Shown here piece after piece: positions 5,635-7,205 of a stretch of 7,205 bases of DNA. The position numbers and the translations under genes are program-made. Source of the stretch: Acetobacteraceae bacterium (GTDB lineage: Bacteria > Pseudomonadota > Alphaproteobacteria > Acetobacterales > Acetobacteraceae); assembly GCA_027311485.1 (NCBI GenBank), contig DAICYU010000205.1, positions 1 to 7,205 on the forward strand, given 5' to 3'. Numbering within the stretch: position 1 is the first letter of the stretch; each line of letters begins with the position of its first letter. The notes beneath the pieces are model-generated. The model was not told the DNA's origin, did not search any database, and worked only from the letters and a program-made list of their open reading frames with translations.

Positions 5635-6963
5635 TCAGTGTCCGCCTTGCAAGGCGAGGAATCGCCGAGCGAGAGCGCTGTAGAGCGGACGGCGGCAGAT
5701 CAGGCGGGAGATTGCGAAGGACAGGAACGCGGTCGCCATCAGCGGGATCGTCAGGCTCTGGTTTGCGGTCATTTCCATGACGATGACCGTGGCGGTGATC
5801 GGCGCCTGCACCACGCCTGAGAAATACGCGGTCATGCCCAGCAGGATCATCGCCCCCATCGGTGCCGCGGGGACAAGCGGTGCCAGTACCGACCCCAGGC
5901 CGGCGCCCACCGACAGCGACGGCGCGAAGATGCCGCCGGGAATACCGCTGACGTAGGACACAACCGTGGCCGCGAACTTCAGCAGGGCGTAGCTGGGCGG
6001 CAGGATGGCGCGGTTTTCAACCATCATACGCGCCTGATCGTAACCGGTGCCGTAGGTCTGGCCGTTTGACAGCCAGCCCAGAATCGCCAGGGCCAGTCCG
6101 CATGCTGCGGCGAAAACGACCGGATAGCGCATGATCAGACGGCCGCTCCACCCCGGCAGGCCCTTGGCGGCGATGATCAGCGCCTGGCTGAAACAACCAC
6201 CCAGTATGCCGCCGGCCAGACTGCACAGCACCACCGCCTCGGTCGCGGCGTGGTTGCCGATCTGCGCCGAGGTCTGACCGAAATAGGTATAGTTGCCAAC
6301 CAGGCCCAATGTGGTAGCGCCGGCGATGACAACCGCGGTGAATACGGTGCCGGACGTCCGGGCCTCAAACGAGTGACTGAGTTCCTCGATGGCGAACACA
6401 ATGCCTGCCAGCGGCGTGTTGAAGGCCCCGGCGATGCCCGCCGCGCCACCGGCCAGCACCAGGGCCCGCCGCAACTCCGGCCGTGGCAGACGCAGCAGGT
6501 TGCCCATGGCGTGCATGATCGACGCGCCGACCTGAACGGTCGGCCCTTCGCGCCCGATGGAGGCGCCGCAGGCCAGTCCCAGCAGGGTCAGGAGGACTTT
6601 CCCCACCGCGATGCGCAGCGACAGGACGCGCCCGATGAGTTCCTGGTCATGCATGTGCAGGGCGGCGATGGTCTGCGGAATGCCGCTGCCCTGGGCACCG
6701 GGAAAGACGTGCTTTGTCAGCAGGAAGGAAATCGTCAGGCCCAACGGGGCCAGGACGAACGGCAGCCAGGGCCGGCCGGCGATCACATGCAGAAACTGCG
6801 CGGCGGACCAGTTGGCCGCCTGAGCGAACAGGACGGCAACGGTCGCCACCAGCAGCGCCCCCACCCAGAAGACGACGCGCCGAAACCACAAACGCGGTGA
6901 GATTAGCGGCATCCGGCCCATGCGTCGCAAGCGCATCAGGCGCCTGCCGTGTGCAACGTCCAT
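5635..6963 (-). CDS. clcA: ClC-type chloride/proton antiporter, canonical form
   Basis: This 442-residue inner-membrane protein keeps every canonical ClC ion-pathway motif. These are GSGIP at 92-96 with the filter Ser93, GREGPTVQ at 137-144 with gating Glu139, and FNTPLAGIVFAIEE at 181-194 with Glu194 matching the internal proton glutamate of E. coli ClcA. GGIFAPSL at 343-350 has Phe346, and RRPLYSAL at 424-431 has Tyr428. There are no CBS domains. The residue set predicts a proton-coupled Cl- exchanger, by analogy with E. coli ClcA, which helps in acid stress. The start at 6963 is chosen because AAGGA lies 5 bases upstream. The same frame stays open to a GTG at 7143, but those 60 extra residues look like translated non-coding DNA. 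A basic N-terminal tail (about 1-30) precedes the first membrane helix. The symbol is by family resemblance. Confidence 0.93.
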   Translation of the reverse strand: MDVAHGRRLMRLRRMGRMPLISPRLWFRRVVFWVGALLVATVAVLFAQAANWSAAQFLHVIAGRPWLPFVLAPLGLTISFLLTKHVFPGAQGSGIPQTIAALHMHDQELIGRVLSLRIAVGKVLLTLLGLACGASIGREGPTVQVGASIMHAMGNLLRLPRPELRRALVLAGGAAGIAGAFNTPLAGIVFAIEELSHSFEARTSGTVFTAVVIAGATTLGLVGNYTYFGQTSAQIGNHAATEAVVLCSLAGGILGGCFSQALIIAAKGLPGWSGRLIMRYPVVFAAACGLALAILGWLSNGQTYGTGYDQARMMVENRAILPPSYALLKFAATVVSYVSGIPGGIFAPSLSVGAGLGSVLAPLVPAAPMGAMILLGMTAYFSGVVQAPITATVIVMEMTANQSLTIPLMATAFLSFAISRLICRRPLYSALARRFLALQGGH

Positions 6964-6968
6964 TATTG

Positions 6969-6973
6969 TCCTT
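6969..6973 (-). promoter_or_regulatory. Ribosome binding site fixing the start of the second ClC gene
   Basis: On the minus strand AAGGA lies 5 bases before the ATG at 6963. No similar site precedes the upstream in-frame ATG at 7050, nor the GTG at 7143. Confidence 0.7.
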
Positions 6974-7120
6974 GCGATACGAGAATCCAGTGACGGCTGT
7001 CTTACAGAAACCTGACGGCCGATGCGATGGCCCGAATCGCAATGGAGCATCACGCTTGCGCCGTTTTTTCGGCCGGCGGCAAGGCCAGCCCTTCCGCACG
7101 GCGCCGCAACGGGGCTAGCT

Positions 7121-7185
7121 TTGCCAACAAGCAAAAAAACCACCCTGGCAACATCCCCTGGGCAAAACCCCGGGGGAAAATTGCC
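7121..7185. repeat. Cluster of GGCAA/TTGCC half-sites forming two dyads
   Basis: TTGCCA (7121-7126) and TGGCAA (7146-7151) form a perfect 6-bp inverted repeat whose centre coincides with the A7 tract at 7133-7139. GGCAA (7161-7165) and TTGCC (7181-7185) form a second dyad around CCCCGGGGG. Four half-sites in 65 bases suggest operator sites for a dimeric regulator, but the function is inferred. A further GGCAA is at 7078-7082. Confidence 0.35.
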
Positions 7186-7205
7186 TTAAGCAAAAACGAT
7201 TTTCG

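Larger units (their letters stand above)
6964..7205. other. Non-coding leader of the second ClC gene
   Basis: These 242 bases lie upstream of the minus-strand ClC gene and run to the window edge. I find no convincing gene. The part near the gene is GC-rich. The distal part, from about 7120, is markedly A-rich on the plus strand, with A-tracts at 7133-7139, 7164-7167, 7177-7180 and 7192-7196. That fits a promoter or regulatory region, or the end of a neighbouring gene's untranslated region. No clear -35/-10 pair was found. Confidence 0.45.

Noticed and set aside
6964..7143. 60-residue N-terminal extension of the second ClC protein from a GTG
   Set aside because: The extension has no hydrophobic or family-like sequence, and the downstream ATG at 6963 has a proper ribosome binding site and gives the usual family length.
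7129..7205. CRISPR array or mobile-element end at the right edge
   Set aside because: The repeated GCAAAA and GGCAA units are too short and irregularly spaced for CRISPR. No transposase, target duplication or terminal repeat pair is visible in the window.

Overview
This is a GC-rich stretch from a bacterial chromosome, most likely an alphaproteobacterium. A member of Rhodospirillales such as an Acetobacteraceae is my best guess. That rests on the codon bias, the efp-inositol phosphatase gene pair, the membrane-GGDEF architecture and the style of the Fe-S protein; no rRNA or other taxonomic marker is present. I see no insertion sequence, phage gene, tRNA, rRNA or CRISPR array. The window looks like ordinary chromosome carrying six protein genes.

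Layout, left to right. (1) Positions 1-1215, minus strand: a soluble Fe-S oxidoreductase of the GlcF/HdrD type, cut by the left window edge. (2) A 93-base divergent gap. (3) 1309-2628, plus: a ClC-family anion transporter of a divergent subfamily that lacks several canonical ion-pathway residues. (4) A 229-base non-coding gap with a short inverted repeat and a weak promoter candidate. (5) 2858-3424 and 3424-4257, plus: elongation factor P and an inositol-monophosphatase-family enzyme, overlapping by one base in TGATG and so probably an operon. (6) 4381-5586, plus: a membrane diguanylate cyclase with intact active and inhibitory sites, preceded by its own promoter candidate. (7) 5635-6963, minus: a second, canonical ClC chloride/proton antiporter, convergent with the cyclase across a strong 15-bp hairpin. 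(8) 6964-7205: a non-coding leader whose distal end is A-rich and contains repeated GGCAA/TTGCC half-sites.

The genes do not form one obvious pathway. efp and the phosphatase are a housekeeping pair. The cyclase makes the second messenger c-di-GMP. The two ClC proteins belong to clearly different subfamilies. No convincing new multi-gene system is visible. The points most worth a second look are altered key residues in known families (the Fe-S protein and the first ClC) and the half-site cluster upstream of the second ClC.
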